Assembly: GCF_014698935.1 (NCBI RefSeq)
Contig: NZ_JACVMN010000002.1
Coordinates: 1,105,187-1,169,186 of the forward strand
DNA: 64,000 nucleotides
Source of the DNA: Flagellimonas sp. S3867
GTDB taxonomy: Bacteria; Bacteroidota; Bacteroidia; Flavobacteriales; Flavobacteriaceae
Reading direction: 5' to 3'
The position numbers and the translations under genes were made by a program. The notes under the pieces were generated by a model. That model had not been told where the DNA came from and did not search any database. It saw nothing but the letters and a program-made list of their open reading frames with translations. This document shows, one piece after another, positions 62,458 through 64,000 of this stretch (positions are counted from its first letter, which is position 1; every line of letters starts with the position of its first letter).

Positions 62458-64000
62458 TTATCTGTACAGCGTAAAATGTCCAACAAACTCCCGATCACTT
62501 TCATCATTGAGCCTTACGATATACCAATAGTCACCAGAGGGAAGGGGGCTACCTTCGTAATGGCCGTTCCATCCTGCATCCAAGGCACCCATAATTCGTA
62601 TTTCCCGTCCATAGCGGTCGAAAATGATAGTCTCGATTTTGGGGAATCCTTCAATATTCCTGGGACTCCAGAGGTCATTTTGCCCATCATTGTTGGGAGT
62701 GAAGAAGTCGGGAATCTCAATATCCAAGAATTCGAGTACCATTGTTTCAATAGTTTCACAACCATTGTTATCAATAACACGAATAGTATGGGTTCCGCTT
62801 TGGGTTATGTGAAACACATTGGCATTGGTTCCTGGCCTATCATCAAAGAAATACGTGTAAGGACCAATACCTCCGGTTACAGAGGCCGTAATCTCATTGA
62901 TATTGGTATTGGCCAAGTCAAGTTGTAAAGGAGCTATGGATTCAACTTCAAAAGGAATTGTTTCCATACAACCATTGTTATGTAAGATTGAAAGGAAATG
63001 AGTCCCCGGTGGAATATTGGTGAAGCTTGAACTCAACACAAAATCATTGGGGCTTGTGGAATCAAGTGCATATAATACATCTGATGCAACTGAAGAATCT
63101 TCCATTACTACTTCAATAGTGTTGGTCGATGCATTGGCGTTACAACCATAAATAGGTTGAACAATTGCATTTAAGTTGACCCCTTCTGTTTGAACTTGAA
63201 TCATTTCGGTCATTTCACAGCCATTGGCATCAACTATGGTATAAGAATAATTGCCCGTTGATAATCCATTGATTATGAAATTATCATTTACAAACATCAC
63301 TTCTGGATTTGCATCAACCTGAATCGTGTATGGTGCCAGACCACTATCTATCGATATGTTGATTGCACCATCATTTGTTCCTAGACAGGATTCGTTTTGG
63401 ATTGATGTGTTGGCGGATAAGCTGTTTATGGTGACCACGAAGGAGTTCTGTGCATCGGGGCACGATCCGTTGCCGGGGCTGAAGACGTACAGTGTGGTGG
63501 TTGTGGTGATGTTGTCCCCTGTGGAGAGTGCGTTGCCCCCTCCGTTGGGCATATCGAAATAGTTGCCGTTGGTAAGGGCCGGCAGGGTGTAGGCGTCACA
63601 GTCCTCGACATCCGCCGGGGCATCGGCCAGGGGCTGTTGGTGGAAGTTCACGGTTATCTCGCTGAAGTCGGTGCAGCCGTTGTTGTCCTCGGTCCATCTA
63701 AAGGTATAGGTGCCGTAGGCGTCCACGTCGATATCGGTGACATCGTTGTTGGGTGCCGAAAAGGTGGCGTTGCCGACCATGGGGGTCTGGTTGGTCCATG
63801 TGCCGGTGCCGTTGGATGCGGAGGCACTGGTGACAAAGGCATTGGCGATGTCGCAGACGTCGCCCCCGCTGCCGGCATCGGCCAGGGGCTGTTGGTGGAA
63901 GTTCACGGTTATCTCGCTGAAGTCGGTGCAGCCGTTGTTGTCCTCGGTCCATCTAAAGGTATAGGTGCCGTAGGCGTCCACGTCGATATCGGTGACATCG
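62458..64000 (-). CDS. Large SprB-like adhesin, C-terminal part (5' end outside window)
   Basis: The frame is open to the right edge, so this is the end of a larger protein; an apparent start at 63981 is an internal GTG. The visible 513 codons contain at least two copies of an 85-residue repeat (DAYGTYTFRWTEDNNGC, then ITVNFHQQPLADA), a linker with the gliding-adhesin signature (TLPALTNGNYFDMPNGGG), SprB-like repeats (SIQNESCLGTNDGAINISI) and a gliding-motility-associated T9SS type B sorting domain at the end (DFFTPNNDGQNDLWS). It should be surface-attached by the PorP/SprF protein that follows. The repeats are unusually GC-rich. Confidence 0.9.
   Translation of the reverse strand, partial: DVTDIDVDAYGTYTFRWTEDNNGCTDFSEITVNFHQQPLADAGSGGDVCDIANAFVTSASASNGTGTWTNQTPMVGNATFSAPNNDVTDIDVDAYGTYTFRWTEDNNGCTDFSEITVNFHQQPLADAPADVEDCDAYTLPALTNGNYFDMPNGGGNALSTGDNITTTTTLYVFSPGNGSCPDAQNSFVVTINSLSANTSIQNESCLGTNDGAINISIDSGLAPYTIQVDANPEVMFVNDNFIINGLSTGNYSYTIVDANGCEMTEMIQVQTEGVNLNAIVQPIYGCNANASTNTIEVVMEDSSVASDVLYALDSTSPNDFVLSSSFTNIPPGTHFLSILHNNGCMETIPFEVESIAPLQLDLANTNINEITASVTGGIGPYTYFFDDRPGTNANVFHITQSGTHTIRVIDNNGCETIETMVLEFLDIEIPDFFTPNNDGQNDLWSPRNIEGFPKIETIIFDRYGREIRIMGALDAGWNGHYEGSPLPSGDYWYIVRLNDESDREFVGHFTLYR
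63621..64000 (-). repeat. Near-perfect 255-base tandem repeat, GC-rich
   Basis: The 125 bases from 63621 to 63745 recur without a change at 63876-64000, a period of 255 bases (85 codons). The array continues out of the window. Local GC is about 60% against roughly 40% in the flanking DNA, and most codons end in G or C. The exact copies mean recent duplication or gene conversion. Confidence 0.9.

Noticed and set aside
62380..62928. 182-codon plus-strand frame overlapping the right-edge adhesin
   Set aside because: Antisense to the sorting domain and SprB-like repeats of the adhesin, which have strong family support.

Overview
The window is AT-rich bacterial chromosome. It almost certainly comes from the family Flavobacteriaceae (Bacteroidota), probably a marine gliding relative of Muricauda/Allomuricauda, although the genus cannot be fixed from sequence alone. 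Evidence includes type IX secretion (T9SS) sorting domains, PorP/SprF partners, Bacteroidota-type promoters (TTG, about 19-21 bases, TAnnTTTG), a fused OlsF-type ornithine-lipid synthase and many families typical of the phylum (DUF4199, DUF4202, DUF4286, DUF6428, head GIN domain). I see no insertion sequence, prophage, integron or CRISPR array.

Layout. 1-6.4 kb: partial ACT-domain protein, secreted serine hydrolase, secreted unknown protein and mfd. 6.4-15 kb: ligase-associated DNA-damage helicase and PdeM phosphoesterase, TerB-like protein, fbp, GNAT plus aspartate kinase, and an OlsF-like acyltransferase fusion. 14.8-16.6 kb: an arsenic operon (arsR, DUF6428, arsN-like, arsC) without an efflux pump in the window. 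16.7-28.6 kb: mostly minus-strand housekeeping and regulatory genes (TM2 protein, VOC, DUF1801, DUF4199, membrane-anchored LuxR regulator, hydroxyacid dehydrogenase, cupin, mgtE, rsmA, TPR protein, serS, HTTM protein, ribF). 28.6-38.4 kb: T9SS-secreted metallopeptidase with a coupled lipoprotein, pth, rplY-prs, tRNA-Leu(CAA), slipin-GntR pair, nucleoside deaminase and PNPOx-like protein.

38.8-51.9 kb is one surface-adhesion operon: a 3373-residue adhesin (PKD-like repeats, 14 DUF11 repeats, T9SS type B tail), a PorP/SprF protein and a TPR/PD40/OmpA protein. 52-56.2 kb is a sigma-factor cell-surface module: ECF sigma factor, probable anti-sigma factor, DUF4097-like adhesin, outer-membrane protein and GIN-domain lipoprotein, with two RNA-like hairpins before the last gene. 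56.2-57.4 kb holds DUF4202 and a siroheme-synthase NAD domain. 57.4-61.5 kb is a sparse accessory stretch with an orphan LytTR regulator, two unrecognised genes, a possible gene remnant and a hydrolase lipoprotein. At the right edge a second adhesin-PorP pair runs on the minus strand; its repeats are near-perfect DNA duplicates and much richer in GC than their surroundings.

The main theme is the cell surface: three T9SS substrates, two PorP/SprF partners and a sigma/anti-sigma surface regulon. The most noteworthy points are the recently amplified GC-rich repeat cassette at the right edge, the sigma-factor surface module with its structured leader, the membrane-tethered LuxR/DUF4199 pair, the pump-less ars operon and the helicase/PdeM pair separated from its usual ligase and nuclease partners.
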